DNA of 64,000 nucleotides from Paenibacillus sp. Soil522 (GCF_001428245.1 NZ_LMRV01000055.1:124001-188000); one strand, 5' to 3'; shown: positions 19,701 through 29,396, numbered from the stretch's first letter. Numbers and translations are program-made. Notes: generated by a model from the sequence alone, not told the origin.

Positions 19701-21057
19701 TGGCGAGAAGAGCGTATTCCGTGCGGGTACGATCGGTACTGTCGCAGAAAAAACGGCCTACGGCTTCACTAAAAAATACGAAGAGGAGCACGGCAAGAAA
19801 TGGCGCGGAGCGGAGCTCGCGAGACTTGCTAGCGGCTGTACCGGCGTAAAGCGGAGTACCGGACAGCATCCAGGCGGTATTGTCGTCGTTCCCGACTATA
19901 TAGAGGTTGAGGATATTACACCCGTGCAGTACCCCGCGGATGATGTGAACGCGGAATGGAAGACGACTCATTTCGATTATCATGCTTTTGATGAAAACTT
20001 GCTGAAGCTCGATATACTCGGACATGATGATCCAACCATGATGCGGATGCTGCAGGATTTGACGGGTGTCGATCCGACTACCATTCCGATGAACGATCCT
20101 AAAGTAATGAGCATGTTTAACTCTACGAAGGCGCTTGAAGTTCCGGGCGAGCAAATACGTTCTTCGGTTGCGACTTACGGCGTACCGGAGATGGGAACAA
20201 AATTCGTAAGGCAAATGCTTCAGGAAACGCAGCCATCCTCTTTTGCGGATTTGCTGCAAATTTCTGGTTTGTCTCACGGTACGGGCGTTTGGCTCGGAAA
20301 TGCCCAAGAGTTAATTAAGAACGGAACCTGCAACATCAAGACGGTTATCGGCTGCCGGGATGACATCATGCTGTTCCTGATTTATAAAGCGGGCATGGAT
20401 GCGGGTCTTGCGTTTAAAATTACGGAAAGCGTGCGTAAAGGTAAAGGCTTGACGCCGGAGTGGATTGAAGAGATGAAACGGTGCAAGGTGCCGCAGTGGT
20501 ACATCGATTCCTGCCTGCGCATCGAGTATATGTTCCCGAAAGCGCATGCTGCCGCCTATGTTATATCGGCGGTCCGCACCGCATTTTTCAAACTCTATTA
20601 TCCGATTCAGTACTATGCCACTTACTTTACGGTCAGAGCGGATGATTTTGATTTAGAGCTGCTGTGCCAAGGGTACGATGCGATTTTGCGGAAGCTGATT
20701 GAAATCGAAGCCAAAGGATTTAATGCGCTGCCTAAAGAGAAAAACATGGTTTCCCAGCTGGAAATGTCACTTGAAATGACAGCCAGAGGCTTCTCATTCA
20801 AGCCGATTGACCTGTACCGCTCCGATGCGACGAAGTTTCTTGTTGACGGTGATTCGCTTATTCCGCCATTTGCTGCTATTGCAGGTATCGGGGATAACGC
20901 GGCGCGCAACATTGCAGCTTCTAGAAATGAAGGCGAGTACTTGTCGATCGAGGATTTCCAAATGAAATCGAAGGCGACGAAGACGATTGTTGAGGTGCTC
21001 GGCAACATGGGATGCTTCCGTGGTTTGCCTGAATCCAATCAGCTTTCATTGTTTTAG
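16750..21057 (+). CDS. polC: DNA polymerase III PolC-type alpha subunit
   Basis: PolC is the main replicative polymerase of low-GC Gram-positives, with built-in 3'-5' proofreading. The 1435-residue protein shows the known order. After an N-terminal domain come an OB fold (about 225-320) and the PHP domain starting at EFHLHTTMSAMD (about 333). The inserted exonuclease begins with FDIETTGLS (about 420) and runs to about 590. A zinc-binding region with CKNSDC and CPKC follows (about 907-940). The polymerase catalytic region (DIDLNFSGD near 958) and a C-terminal duplex-binding part complete it. ATG follows AAGGAGTGGAG. The frame is intact over its whole length. Confidence 0.98.
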   Translation: MSQTADKRQRFELLLQQSQLPHELIQTYFQDGYIDQVIVSNSNREWTFCIRKTSMVPLQAYNGLCQAVRLKFEHIAAVTFVLIYDPVVETESIVLQYWGLFMEWAQREIASVNGWLQKATIEVEGDVLTLSLLDNTGLELSRKKRLDEEIIRFYNQYFQRTCKVKMIVSESRQEILDEYALRIEQEEREYVQELMASSQSESELVDEAEIKLAVGYDIRDEPVPLMNIMEEEKKITVQGAVFGLDVKELRNGSTLFTFNVTDFSDSIAMKMFAKTKDDVKILNQLANGKWVKARGRIEYDRFMQEPELVMMPNDLHEVKSPPERMDKAEEKRVEFHLHTTMSAMDAVTPIDVYIKTAAKWGHKAIAVTDHSNIQCYPDANKAAKKNGIKVLFGVEANVVNDAVPMVLESRPEPLATATYVVFDIETTGLSVINNKIIELAGVKMREGKEIDRFSTLIDPHEKIPYHIQQLTNINDDMVKGQPDIEPKLREFIEFIGDDVLVAHNARFDIGFIQANCKAFGMPQVKNPVLDTLELARFIFPTLKNHRLNTLADKYKISLENHHRAVDDSLALGGVLYGLIADAAERNITNLHQLNDYVGIDLSNSRPFHSNIYALNAVGKKNLFKLISISHTEHFKRVATIPKSKLVQLREGLLVISGCEKGEFFETVLNKSYEEALDVARFYDVLEIQPIDFYMHLVEKGLVGSRAEIEQAHRRICEIGDELGKPVIATGNVHYLNPRDKMYRDITIHGITGFSPLKSIRKPDAHFRTTEEMLEEFAFLGEARAYEVVVKNTVELADRFEPYDMFPTGLFAPNIEGADEEIRNTCYETAKSMYGEDLPQVVIDRLEKELVPIIKFKFSANYLISEKLVKKSNEDGYLVGSRGSVGSSVVATFLGISEVNPLPAHYLCKNSDCRHSEWFLDGSIPSGFDLPDKLCPKCDKPMKGEGQDIPFETFLGFKGDKVPDIDLNFSGDYQSVAHNYTKVLFGEKSVFRAGTIGTVAEKTAYGFTKKYEEEHGKKWRGAELARLASGCTGVKRSTGQHPGGIVVVPDYIEVEDITPVQYPADDVNAEWKTTHFDYHAFDENLLKLDILGHDDPTMMRMLQDLTGVDPTTIPMNDPKVMSMFNSTKALEVPGEQIRSSVATYGVPEMGTKFVRQMLQETQPSSFADLLQISGLSHGTGVWLGNAQELIKNGTCNIKTVIGCRDDIMLFLIYKAGMDAGLAFKITESVRKGKGLTPEWIEEMKRCKVPQWYIDSCLRIEYMFPKAHAAAYVISAVRTAFFKLYYPIQYYATYFTVRADDFDLELLCQGYDAILRKLIEIEAKGFNALPKEKNMVSQLEMSLEMTARGFSFKPIDLYRSDATKFLVDGDSLIPPFAAIAGIGDNAARNIAASRNEGEYLSIEDFQMKSKATKTIVEVLGNMGCFRGLPESNQLSLF

Positions 21058-21082
21058 AATAAAGCCGGCTAGAAAAGATTTC

Positions 21083-21111
21083 TTGTCACTATAGTGCGGT
21101 TATGATATAAT
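21083..21111 (+). promoter_or_regulatory. SigA-type promoter of the rimP-infB operon
   Basis: TTGTCA (21083-21088) and a perfect TATAAT (21106-21111) are 17 bases apart. It lies just after polC and would drive rimP, nusA, rnpM, ylxQ, infB, rbfA and beyond. Confidence 0.85.
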
Positions 21112-21148
21112 TTTTCTGGCAATGATGATGATAAAGACTTTGATGCAG

Positions 21149-21170
21149 AAGAGTGGGGAAACCCACTCTT
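21149..21170 (+). promoter_or_regulatory. Conserved-looking GAAA-loop hairpin in the rimP leader
   Basis: AAGAGTGGG (21149-21157) pairs perfectly with CCCACTCTT (21162-21170) around a GAAA tetraloop. Only a short TTACGTTTT follows, so termination would be weak. I recall hairpins of this kind before rimP/nusA operons of Firmicutes; possible roles are a protein-binding site or an attenuator linked to NusA. That part is inference. Confidence 0.6.
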
Positions 21171-21220
21171 TACGTTTTGTATTCGGCAAAATGGCATAGT
21201 GCGTATAAACAGGAGGTCAA

Positions 21221-21688
21221 TTGAATTTGAGTATTTCCAAAATCAAAGCTGCCGTCCAGGAAATGGTACTACCATACCTCAGCAGCAATGGATTTGAACT
21301 GGTTGATATTGAATATGTCAAAGAAGGAAGCAACTATTTCCTTCGCATATTCGTAGATAAAGAAGGCGGCATTGATATCGATGATTGCGGCCGTATCAGT
21401 GAATTTATGAGCGAGCAATTGGATAAAAACGATCCGGTAACAGACGCTTATTTTCTAGAGGTTTCTTCCCCTGGCGCAGAAAGACCGCTTAAGAAGGAAG
21501 AAGATGTCAGTAAAGCAATCGGTAAACACGTTTACATAACGACATATGAACCGATTAGCGGCGCTAAAGAATTCGAAGGGCTGCTTCTTGCATTTGACGG
21601 GGAAAACGCGGTTGTACGTACAGGGAAGAAGGATTATACGATTCCTTATGCCAAGGTAGCAAGCGCAAGGCTCGCTATCGTGTTTTAA
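21221..21688 (+). CDS. rimP: Ribosome maturation factor RimP
   Basis: RimP helps assemble the 30S subunit. The 155-residue product has the two-domain RimP form: an alpha/beta N-domain with [15 protein letters not shown] and [15 protein letters not shown] (residues about 28-68), the [13 protein letters not shown] signature near 87-99, and a small SH3-like C-terminal domain. Two TTG starts are possible: 21221, only four bases from AGGAGG, and 21227, ten bases from it. The second is perhaps the better one. It is the first gene after the rimP promoter and leads the operon with nusA. Confidence 0.95.
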   Translation: MNLSISKIKAAVQEMVLPYLSSNGFELVDIEYVKEGSNYFLRIFVDKEGGIDIDDCGRISEFMSEQLDKNDPVTDAYFLEVSSPGAERPLKKEEDVSKAIGKHVYITTYEPISGAKEFEGLLLAFDGENAVVRTGKKDYTIPYAKVASARLAIVF

Positions 21689-21727
21689 ATATTCGTTTTC
21701 TATATTGAAAGGGGGAAATCCAGTCCA

Positions 21728-22825
21728 ATGAGCATGGATTTTATTGAAGCTTTACAGGAAATAGAAAGAGACAAGGGGATTACGAAGGATGTGCTCCTGG
21801 AAGCCATCGAGGCCGCGCTTATCTCCAGCTACAAAAGGAATTTTAATACTGCGCAAAACGTACGGGTCGATATAAATCGTCATACTGGCGTTATTAAAGT
21901 ATATGCGCGCAAGACGGTTGTCGATGAGGTGCTGGACCCGCGTCTGGAAATTACGGTAGAGGCATCGCGTGAAATCAATCCTCATTATCAGCTCGATGAT
22001 ATCGCTGATATTGAAGTGACGCCGCGTGATTTTGGACGTATTGCTGCCCAAACAGCGAAGCAGGTTGTTACACAACGTATTCGTGAAGCAGAGCGCGGAC
22101 TGATTTATAACGCATTTATCGATAAAGAGGAAGATATCGTCAACGGTATCGTTCAGCGTCAGGATGTTCGCAACTTGTTTGTGGATCTTGGCAAGGTTGA
22201 GGCTGTATTGCCTTTGACTGAGCTAATGCCGACCGACAAGTTTAAGCACGGTGACCGCGTGAAGTCTTATATCACGAAAGTGGAAAATACGACTAAAGGC
22301 CCGCAAATCATTTTATCCCGTACGCATCCTGGCTTGCTTAAACGTTTGTTCGAGCTTGAAGTGCCGGAAATCTATGACGGTGTCGTGGAAATCCGTTCGG
22401 TTGCCCGCGAAGCCGGCTTCCGTTCGAAAATCGCCGTTCATTCCCGAAATTCCGAGGTCGATCCGGTAGGTTCATGTGTTGGGCAAAAAGGTCTGCGCGT
22501 TCAGACGATCGTAAACGAGCTTAAAGGCGAGAAAATCGATATCGTTCGTTGGTCTGAAAGCGTGGATGAATATGTTGCGAATGCACTCAGCCCATCCAAG
22601 GTGCTTGAGGTTATCGTGCACGAACAAGAGAAGATGGCTAGAGTTATCGTGCCAGACTATCAGTTATCGCTTGCGATCGGTATCAAAGGTCAAAATGCGA
22701 GGCTTGCCGCTAAGCTTACTGGCTGGAAAATTGACATCAAGAGCGAAACGCAAGCGGAGCAGGAGTATGGCCGTCCTAAATCATTGACAACGGTTATGCA
22801 TCAGGACTCGGTTTCCATCGATTAA
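21728..22825 (+). CDS. nusA: Transcription termination/antitermination protein NusA
   Basis: NusA binds RNA polymerase and nascent RNA and tunes pausing, termination and antitermination. The 365-residue protein has the N-terminal polymerase-binding domain (about 1-125), an S1 domain (about 135-200) and two KH domains with GSCVGQKGLR near residue 256 and IGIKGQNARLAAKL near 320. Like other Gram-positive NusA it lacks the C-terminal acidic repeats of the E. coli protein. ATG 21728 lies about 13 bases after a GGGGG site; the downstream ATG 21734 is an alternative. Confidence 0.97.
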   Translation: MSMDFIEALQEIERDKGITKDVLLEAIEAALISSYKRNFNTAQNVRVDINRHTGVIKVYARKTVVDEVLDPRLEITVEASREINPHYQLDDIADIEVTPRDFGRIAAQTAKQVVTQRIREAERGLIYNAFIDKEEDIVNGIVQRQDVRNLFVDLGKVEAVLPLTELMPTDKFKHGDRVKSYITKVENTTKGPQIILSRTHPGLLKRLFELEVPEIYDGVVEIRSVAREAGFRSKIAVHSRNSEVDPVGSCVGQKGLRVQTIVNELKGEKIDIVRWSESVDEYVANALSPSKVLEVIVHEQEKMARVIVPDYQLSLAIGIKGQNARLAAKLTGWKIDIKSETQAEQEYGRPKSLTTVMHQDSVSID

Positions 22826-22876
22826 TCAATCGTTAGATGGATAGCGTCAATTCAGTTGGCATAGGAGGGGTGTACA

Positions 22877-23191
22877 ATGAGACCGAGAAAAGTACCACTT
22901 CGCAAATGCGTCGCTTGTCAGGAGATGAAGCCGAAGAAGGAACTTATTCGGATTGTGCGGACACCGGCCGAAGAGGTGCAGATTGACCTGACAGGCAAAA
23001 AAGCGGGCCGCGGAGCGTATTTGTGCGGTAAAGTGAGCTGCTTTAAATTAGCGAAGAAATCCAAAGCGCTTGATCGAGCGTTAAAGCAGCATGTTGGAGA
23101 GCATATTTATGATCAGCTTGAGCAGGATTTTGTAGCGGTAGAGGAGCAGTTTATTGCCGGCAAGGAGCTGATAAGCGATGAAGCAGAATAA
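22877..23191 (+). CDS. rnpM: RNase P modulator RnpM (YlxR family)
   Basis: A 104-residue basic RNA-binding protein of the YlxR/DUF448 family, known in Bacillus to bind and modulate RNase P. The family signature is clear near the N-terminus: RKCVACQEMKPKKELIRI, and GRGAYLCG near residue 55. It lies in the standard place between nusA and ylxQ. The start is ATG with GGAGGGG upstream. The C-terminal acidic tail overlaps the ylxQ start by 14 bases, suggesting coupled translation. Confidence 0.92.
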   Translation: MRPRKVPLRKCVACQEMKPKKELIRIVRTPAEEVQIDLTGKKAGRGAYLCGKVSCFKLAKKSKALDRALKQHVGEHIYDQLEQDFVAVEEQFIAGKELISDEAE

Positions 23192-23510
23192 GAGCTTATC
23201 GCAGCTTGGCATGGCTATGCGTGCCGGCAAGCTTATTACAGGCGATGAAATCGTGCTTAAAGCGGTAAGATCCAAGCAAGTGCATCTTGTTATTATTGCA
23301 GGGGATGCTTCAGAAAATACGAAAAAAAAATTTCGTGACAAATGCAACACCTACGGTATACAACTCGCTGAAGCATTCGACCGTGAGCAACTAGGAAAGG
23401 CGATTGGTAAGCCAGAACGGGTTGTAATAGCGGTAACCGATGCACAATTCGGAAAAATGATTGCGAGTCATCTGAGTCATAATACGGAGGTGGACCATAT
23501 TGGACAATAA
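23178..23510 (+). CDS. ylxQ: L7Ae-like kink-turn RNA-binding protein YlxQ
   Basis: A 110-residue member of the ribosomal L7Ae/L30e/S12e/Gadd45 family, expected to bind kink-turn RNA. Family features include the N-terminal [15 protein letters not shown], the [16 protein letters not shown] segment and [12 protein letters not shown]. It overlaps rnpM by 14 bases and infB by 11 bases, so all three are tightly coupled. The role in the cell is not settled; association with ribosomes or RNase P is an inference from family and context. Confidence 0.9.
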   Translation: MKQNKSLSQLGMAMRAGKLITGDEIVLKAVRSKQVHLVIIAGDASENTKKKFRDKCNTYGIQLAEAFDREQLGKAIGKPERVVIAVTDAQFGKMIASHLSHNTEVDHIGQ

Positions 23511-26136
23511 ACAAGACAGCAAGGACAATAAAGATAAGCTGCGCGTTTACGAGTATGCCAAGTCACTTAATATGAGCAGCAAAGAAATCATTACGATTCT
23601 TAAACGACTTGATTTACCTGTCAATAACCATATGAGTGTCATGGAGAATGAGATGGTAAACAAAGTCGAAGGATTTTTTCGCAATATTAAACAAAATGCC
23701 GCCGCTAAGCGTGCACAGGAAACAACTAGCGTATCGGTATCCTCCGCTCAACCAACTGCAAGCAGGCCGCAATCGCAGCAGCCGCAGCAGCAGGAACGGA
23801 AGGTACTTCCAATTCAGGAAAACAAAAATCTAAAGCAAGACAGACAGGGGCCTATGAATTCTATTAATACGAAACCACAAACCAACCAACAGCAGTCTGA
23901 ACAAAGACCAGCAGGACAACAATCGAGCCGACCAGCACAACAGTCTAGCAATAACCGTCCGTCACAAGGAAACAATAGCTCCAGCCGACCGAACCAAGGA
24001 CAAGGCGGACAAGGAAATCGCCCGGGTCAATCAAACGCGGGTTCAAGCCGTCCAGGTCAAGGTCAAGGAGGTTCAAATAACCGTCCGGCATCATCCGGCC
24101 AAAATCGTCCTCCACAAGGCGGACAAGGAAATGCGACAAGCCGCCCAAGTGCTCCTCGTCAGGATGCAGGCAGCCGTCCAGCATCATCGGGACAAAGCCG
24201 TTTTGACACCAAACCGGCACAAGGCCAATCACGCGGCAATGACGACAAGAAAAACGCAAGACCAGGACAAAAACGGTTTGAAGATGGTAAACCGGGTGGC
24301 TTTAGAGGTAACAACAACCGCGGTCAAAAAGGACGCGGAGGGAGATTCCAGCAGCAGCAGCCGCCACGCGAGAAAATTGACAATACACCTAAAAAAATCA
24401 TTGTACGCGGTACGATGACTGTTGGCGAATTGGCTAAATTGCTTCATAAAGATGCATCAGAAGTAATCAAAAAGCTGATTTTCCTGGGTGTTATGGCTAC
24501 GATCAACCAAGAGATCGATATGGACGCCATTCATTTGATCGCTACTGATTACGGCGTAGAGGTTGAAGTGAAAATTCCGGTTGAGGAAGATGACTTCGAA
24601 ACCGTTGAAGAGACAGACGAAGATGAAAATTTGGTATCACGTCCACCGGTTGTTACCATTATGGGTCACGTTGACCACGGTAAAACGACCCTGCTTGATG
24701 CGATTCGCAAAACGAACGTAACAGGCGGAGAAGCGGGCGGTATCACGCAGCATATCGGTGCCTATCAAGTTGAAATTAACCAAAAGAAAATTACGTTCCT
24801 CGATACACCGGGTCACGAAGCGTTTACGCTTATGCGTGCCCGCGGCGCGCAGGTAACGGACATCACAATTATCGTTGTAGCAGCTGATGACGGCATTATG
24901 CCGCAAACAGTTGAAGCGATCAACCATGCCAAAGCAGCCGGCGTTCCCATTATCGTTGCGGTTAACAAAATCGATAAGCCGGAAGCGAACACTGAGAAAA
25001 TCAAACAAGAAATGACCGAATATGAACTCGTTCCGGAAGAGTGGGGCGGCGATACGATTTTTGTCGAAGTTTCCGCTAAGCAAAGAATCGGTCTTGAAGG
25101 TCTTCTCGAAATGATTTTGCTCGTTTCAGAAGTAAATGATTACAAGGCGAACCCGAACAAGCGCGCTCGCGCTACCGTTATTGAAGCCGAGCTTGATAAA
25201 GGTAAAGGTCCGGTTGCACGTATTCTTGTGCAGCATGGTACATTGAAAATCGGTGATGCTTTCGTTGCAGGTAACTGTTTCGGTCGTATTAGAGCAATGG
25301 TTAACGATAAAGGCCGCCGATTAAAAGAAGTCGGTCCTTCTACTCCAGTGGAAATTACTGGTTTAACCGAAGTTCCGCAAGCCGGAGATCCGTTCATGGT
25401 ATTTGAAGATGAGCGTAAAGCCCGTGCCATTGCTGACCGTCGTTCCATTAAACAGCGTCAATCGGATATGGGTGCGAATACGCGCGTAACTCTTGACGAT
25501 CTGTATAACCATATCAAAGATGGTGAAATTAAAGATCTGAACGTTATTATTAAATCCGACGTTCAAGGCTCGGCAGAGGCACTTAAAGGCTCGCTTGCAA
25601 AAATTGATATCGAAGGTGTTCGCGTCAAAATCATCCACAGCGGTGTTGGTGCGATTACGGAATCCGACATCATTTTGGCGTCAGCTTCAAATGCAATCGT
25701 AATCGGGTTTAACGTTCGTCCTGATCCGCAAGCTGAAGCAACAATCGCGCAAGAAAAAGTTGACGTGCGCATGCATCGCGTCATTTACAATGTAATTGAT
25801 GAGATTGAGCAAGCTATGAAGGGGATGCTTGATCCAATCTTCAAAGAGGTTGTTATCGGTCAAGCTGAGGTGCGGAACGTATTTAAGGTTACGAAAGTTG
25901 GCGCTATTGCAGGTTGTATGATCACTTCCGGTAAAATTACTCGTAACGCGGAAGCGCGTCTTATCCGTGGAGGCATTGTCGTCTTCACAGGCAAGATCGA
26001 TTCCCTTAAGCGTTTCAAAGATGATGCCAAAGAAGTTGCTCAAGGTTATGAGTGCGGTATAACGCTAGATCGTTACAACGATGTTCGTGAGGGAGACACA
26101 ATCGAAGCGTTTGTCATGGAATCGGTAGAGAGGTGA
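23500..26136 (+). CDS. infB: Translation initiation factor IF-2
   Basis: IF-2 is the GTPase that brings initiator tRNA to the 30S subunit. The 878 residues comprise an IF2_N domain (about 10-60), then a long disordered region (about 65-290) extremely rich in Gln, Asn, Gly, Ser, Arg and Pro with repeated RPGQ/GQGG units, and a second IF2_N at about 303-350. The GTPase begins with the G1 motif GHVDHGKTT near residue 387; DTPGHE and NKID follow, then the C-terminal tRNA-binding domains. Translation starts at TTG 23500, nine bases after GGAGG, inside ylxQ. ylxP, which follows infB in Bacillus, is absent. Confidence 0.98.
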   Translation: MDNKQDSKDNKDKLRVYEYAKSLNMSSKEIITILKRLDLPVNNHMSVMENEMVNKVEGFFRNIKQNAAAKRAQETTSVSVSSAQPTASRPQSQQPQQQERKVLPIQENKNLKQDRQGPMNSINTKPQTNQQQSEQRPAGQQSSRPAQQSSNNRPSQGNNSSSRPNQGQGGQGNRPGQSNAGSSRPGQGQGGSNNRPASSGQNRPPQGGQGNATSRPSAPRQDAGSRPASSGQSRFDTKPAQGQSRGNDDKKNARPGQKRFEDGKPGGFRGNNNRGQKGRGGRFQQQQPPREKIDNTPKKIIVRGTMTVGELAKLLHKDASEVIKKLIFLGVMATINQEIDMDAIHLIATDYGVEVEVKIPVEEDDFETVEETDEDENLVSRPPVVTIMGHVDHGKTTLLDAIRKTNVTGGEAGGITQHIGAYQVEINQKKITFLDTPGHEAFTLMRARGAQVTDITIIVVAADDGIMPQTVEAINHAKAAGVPIIVAVNKIDKPEANTEKIKQEMTEYELVPEEWGGDTIFVEVSAKQRIGLEGLLEMILLVSEVNDYKANPNKRARATVIEAELDKGKGPVARILVQHGTLKIGDAFVAGNCFGRIRAMVNDKGRRLKEVGPSTPVEITGLTEVPQAGDPFMVFEDERKARAIADRRSIKQRQSDMGANTRVTLDDLYNHIKDGEIKDLNVIIKSDVQGSAEALKGSLAKIDIEGVRVKIIHSGVGAITESDIILASASNAIVIGFNVRPDPQAEATIAQEKVDVRMHRVIYNVIDEIEQAMKGMLDPIFKEVVIGQAEVRNVFKVTKVGAIAGCMITSGKITRNAEARLIRGGIVVFTGKIDSLKRFKDDAKEVAQGYECGITLDRYNDVREGDTIEAFVMESVER

Positions 26137-26143
26137 GTATAGC

Positions 26144-26500
26144 ATGGCAAAAATCCGGGTAGGACGGGTCGGCGAACAAATTAAAAAAGAGCTGAGCCAA
26201 ATTATACAAACAGAGCTGAAAGATCCAAGAATCGGTTTCATTACCGTAACCGGTGTTGAAACGTCAAGCGATCTATCGCAAGCTAAAGTGTTTTTAAGCG
26301 TGCTTGGCAGTGAGGAACAGAAGGAAGCTACGCTTAAAGCTCTTGCAAACGGAACAGGCTTTATCCGCACAGAGCTTGGCAAGCGCATGCGTCTTCGTCA
26401 TACTCCAGTATTGCTGTTCAAGTTTGACAGCAGTATCGAGTACGGCAGCCGTATCGAAGCTCTGCTTGAAAACATCAATAGCGGGAATTCAGTTCGATGA
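26144..26500 (+). CDS. rbfA: Ribosome-binding factor A
   Basis: RbfA is a KH-fold factor that matures the 5' end of 16S rRNA and helps at low temperature. The 118-residue product has the typical start [17 protein letters not shown], the [13 protein letters not shown] segment and the late [18 protein letters not shown] signature. It begins seven bases after infB and its stop overlaps the nrnA start (ATGA). Length is normal. Confidence 0.96.
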   Translation: MAKIRVGRVGEQIKKELSQIIQTELKDPRIGFITVTGVETSSDLSQAKVFLSVLGSEEQKEATLKALANGTGFIRTELGKRMRLRHTPVLLFKFDSSIEYGSRIEALLENINSGNSVR

Positions 26501-27486
26501 CGGTACAAGGTAGCTATTTGAAGCAGCTGGATGATGCGCTGGCATTCTTCAGTGATTCCGATCACTTTCTGGTCGTGTCGCATGTTCAGCCAGACGGTGA
26601 TGCTATAAGCTCTACTGTAGCCGTAGGCTGGCTGCTTCAGAAGCTGGGCAAATCGGCTGTGCTGATGAATGAAAGCGAATTGCCTACGAGACTTAGCTAC
26701 TTACATCAATTCGATTCGATTGTTAACTATAAGCAAGCTGTGCCCCAGCAAAAATTCAATGCCATTATTTCGGTCGATTGCGCGGATTTCAAACGCATTG
26801 GAGAGGTAGCGAGCAGTTTTGCTCCAGAAGCAAAACTGCTCAATATTGATCACCATCCGACGAACAACGGATTTGGTACCGTAAATGTCATACGAGCGGA
26901 AGCTGCTGCCACAGTTGAAATATTGTTTGATCTAATCGAGCGGGCAGCAATTTCGTTGGATCTGAATTGTGCAACGGCTATCTACACCGGTTTATTAACA
27001 GACACGGGCGGCTTCCGTTACTCTAACACGAGTCCGCGCGTAATGGAGATTGCCGCACAACTTCTTGCTGTAGGCGTGTCCGGTAACGAGCTTGCCGATC
27101 ATTTGCTTGAGAAAATGACGATGGCAAAGCTTAAGCTTCTACAAATTGCTTTAAACCGGCTCACCTTTTCAGATAACCTGGAGATCGGTTGGGTTTATAT
27201 CGGCAAGGATGATTTGCGTAATACAGGTGCGGTATCTGAAGACCTTGAAGGTATCGTGAATTATGCTCTTAATGTTGATGGGGTAGAGGTCGGCATACTA
27301 TTTAAAGAAACAGATGACGGCGCCGTCAAAGCCAGTCTGCGCTCAGCAGGCAAGGCTAATGTAGCCGCAATCGCTCAAGCATTTGGCGGTGGCGGTCATG
27401 TTAGGGCAGCAGGCTGTCGGCTCGAAGGTTCATTATCAGATTCGATTACAGTGCTAGTGGAAGCGGTCAGAAAGGCGTTGATTTAA
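26497..27486 (+). CDS. nrnA: Bifunctional oligoribonuclease/PAP phosphatase NrnA (DHH/DHHA1)
   Basis: A 329-residue DHH-family phosphoesterase that degrades very short RNAs (nanoRNA) and may dephosphorylate pAp. Visible metal-ligand motifs are QPDGDAISS near residue 29, SVDCADF near 91, the DHH motif [11 protein letters not shown] near 118 and DTGGFR near 169. The DHHA1 domain contains the [10 protein letters not shown] motif near residue 296. In Bacillus subtilis nrnA is elsewhere; here it sits between rbfA and truB, overlapping rbfA by four bases, placing the last step of RNA decay inside the translation-factor operon. Confidence 0.93.
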   Translation: MTVQGSYLKQLDDALAFFSDSDHFLVVSHVQPDGDAISSTVAVGWLLQKLGKSAVLMNESELPTRLSYLHQFDSIVNYKQAVPQQKFNAIISVDCADFKRIGEVASSFAPEAKLLNIDHHPTNNGFGTVNVIRAEAAATVEILFDLIERAAISLDLNCATAIYTGLLTDTGGFRYSNTSPRVMEIAAQLLAVGVSGNELADHLLEKMTMAKLKLLQIALNRLTFSDNLEIGWVYIGKDDLRNTGAVSEDLEGIVNYALNVDGVEVGILFKETDDGAVKASLRSAGKANVAAIAQAFGGGGHVRAAGCRLEGSLSDSITVLVEAVRKALI

Positions 27487-27489
27487 ACG

Positions 27490-28404
27490 ATGGACGGCAT
27501 TTTGGCAGTTTGGAAGCCTGAAGGCTGGACTTCTCACGATGTGGTTGCGAAGGTTCGCCGAATACTAAAGATGAAGCGGATTGGACATGCAGGAACGCTT
27601 GATCCTATGGTGACTGGTGTATTGCCATTATGTTTGGGGCGTGCAACTAGAGTGGTTGAATATGTACAAGAGCGACCTAAGTCATATGAAGCCGTATTGC
27701 AGCTTGGTATTGCTACGGATACGGAAGACTTAACCGGAACCGTCATCGAGCGCCAAGCGTCAGTAGCTGTTACTGAGGAAGCGGTTCGTCAAGCATTATC
27801 GCGTTTTACCGGTGAAATTGAACAAGTTCCGCCGATGTATTCTGCGGTAAAAGTGGATGGCAAACGATTGTACGAGCTTGCCAGAGAAGGAAAGACCGTT
27901 GAGCGGAAATCGAGAAAAGTAACGATTCATCAGATTGATCTCATGGACGCGCAGCTTGAGCTCGAACAGCCGAAAATAACGTTCTCGGTCATCTGTTCGA
28001 AAGGTACATACATTCGCACCTTATGTGTAGACATCGGCAAAGCGCTAGGCGTTCCTGCGACTATGGCCCACTTGACGAGAACGATGTCAGGCGGCATAAC
28101 GAAGGAAAGCTGCTTGACGCTGGAACAGATCGAGGAATTGCAGCAGGCTGGTAAGTTAGGCGAGCATTTAATCGCCGCAGATGAAGCCATTACGCATTTG
28201 GAGCGGGCAATCGTTCCGGAATTGATTGGAAAGCTTGCGCTGCAGGGGCAGAAGGTTAACCTAAACCATGCCGGTATTTTGGCTGCAACGGCTGAAGATG
28301 GACAACTAATTCGTCTTTATAACGAACATAGCTCTTTTCTTGGCATTTTTCAGATTGACCAGGGAGCAGCCGTTTTCAGACCGGTAAAAGTATTTTCAGC
28401 TTAA
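27490..28404 (+). CDS. truB: tRNA pseudouridine(55) synthase TruB
   Basis: TruB makes pseudouridine 55 in the T loop of tRNA. The 304-residue protein has the catalytic motif GHAGTLDPMVTGVLPL with the nucleophilic Asp at about residue 38, the YEAVLQLGIATDTEDLTG segment and the CSKGTYIRTL motif near 175. A C-terminal domain of about 50 residues follows (PUA-like). It lies three bases after nrnA and 44 bases before ribF, the usual truB-ribF pair. Confidence 0.97.
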   Translation: MDGILAVWKPEGWTSHDVVAKVRRILKMKRIGHAGTLDPMVTGVLPLCLGRATRVVEYVQERPKSYEAVLQLGIATDTEDLTGTVIERQASVAVTEEAVRQALSRFTGEIEQVPPMYSAVKVDGKRLYELAREGKTVERKSRKVTIHQIDLMDAQLELEQPKITFSVICSKGTYIRTLCVDIGKALGVPATMAHLTRTMSGGITKESCLTLEQIEELQQAGKLGEHLIAADEAITHLERAIVPELIGKLALQGQKVNLNHAGILAATAEDGQLIRLYNEHSSFLGIFQIDQGAAVFRPVKVFSA

Positions 28405-28448
28405 CCTATCGATGTAGAAAGTTAACAGGGAATGCAGGTGTTTCAGCG

Positions 28449-29396
28449 TTGGAAATTATTCCATTAAGTTTTCCTTTAAACGGATTGTCCACGTTATCGC
28501 TGGACAGACCGCTTTCCATAGCAATCGGTCACTTTGACGGCGTTCATCGCGGGCACCAAAACGTGATTCGCCAAGCCGTGAATGAGGCGAAGGGAGCCGA
28601 AATGCTATCTGCGGTCTTAACCTTCGATCCCCATCCGAAGGAAGTTCTCGGACAAGGGGATCAATACTACCGTTGTCTTACACCTCTTGACGCTAAGACT
28701 GCTTTATTTGCTGAGCTCGGAGTAGACCTTGTATTTATTATGAGGTTTGATCACGAGTTTGCTTCCGTATCTCCTGAGCGATTTGTGAACGAGGTGCTGC
28801 GGACGCTGCGTGCCAAGCAGGTAGTTGTTGGCTTCGATTTTAATTTTGGCCATAAAGGCTTAGGCAATACAGAAGCTTTGAAACAGTTAGGGCAACCTGA
28901 CATAGCCGTTCATGTCATTGAACCTCTGTTCGAGAACGGAATAAAAGTGAGCAGCACCTATATCCGTGAAGCGCTTGAACTGGGTGATCTTGAATTGGCT
29001 GAACGTTTGCTTGGACGCCCTTATGAAGTACGCGGCAATATCGTGCATGGAGATAAGCGAGGACGGACGATCGGCTTTCCTACAGCTAACCTCCGATTTA
29101 ATGCTTCGTTCATCGCGCCAAGACTGGGCGTCTACGCGATAACGGCTTGGATTAATGATAAAGCATACCCTGGCGTCTTGAATTACGGTTTAAAGCCAAC
29201 CTTTCATGAGAAAGAGCTGCAGCCGGTAATGGAGGCTCATTTGTTTGACTTTAACGGGAACATCTATGGCGAACAGATGCGTTTGCAATTCCATTCATTC
29301 ATCCGTTCCGAGAAAAAATTCAATTCCATTGATGACCTTATCAAACAAATCGAATCCGACTCTCATCAGGCTAAGGAAATTCTCGGTTATCACTGA
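28449..29396 (+). CDS. ribF: Bifunctional riboflavin kinase/FAD synthetase
   Basis: RibF converts riboflavin to FMN and then FAD. The 315-residue protein has the nucleotidyl-transferase half with GHFDGVHRGHQ near residue 27 and VVGFDFNFGHKGLG near 125. The riboflavin kinase half follows, with GDKRGRTIGFPTANL near 198 and GVYAITAW near 222. Start is TTG 28449; GCAGGTG upstream is a modest site. It is the last gene before the rpsO promoter. No riboswitch is seen upstream. Confidence 0.96.
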   Translation: MEIIPLSFPLNGLSTLSLDRPLSIAIGHFDGVHRGHQNVIRQAVNEAKGAEMLSAVLTFDPHPKEVLGQGDQYYRCLTPLDAKTALFAELGVDLVFIMRFDHEFASVSPERFVNEVLRTLRAKQVVVGFDFNFGHKGLGNTEALKQLGQPDIAVHVIEPLFENGIKVSSTYIREALELGDLELAERLLGRPYEVRGNIVHGDKRGRTIGFPTANLRFNASFIAPRLGVYAITAWINDKAYPGVLNYGLKPTFHEKELQPVMEAHLFDFNGNIYGEQMRLQFHSFIRSEKKFNSIDDLIKQIESDSHQAKEILGYH

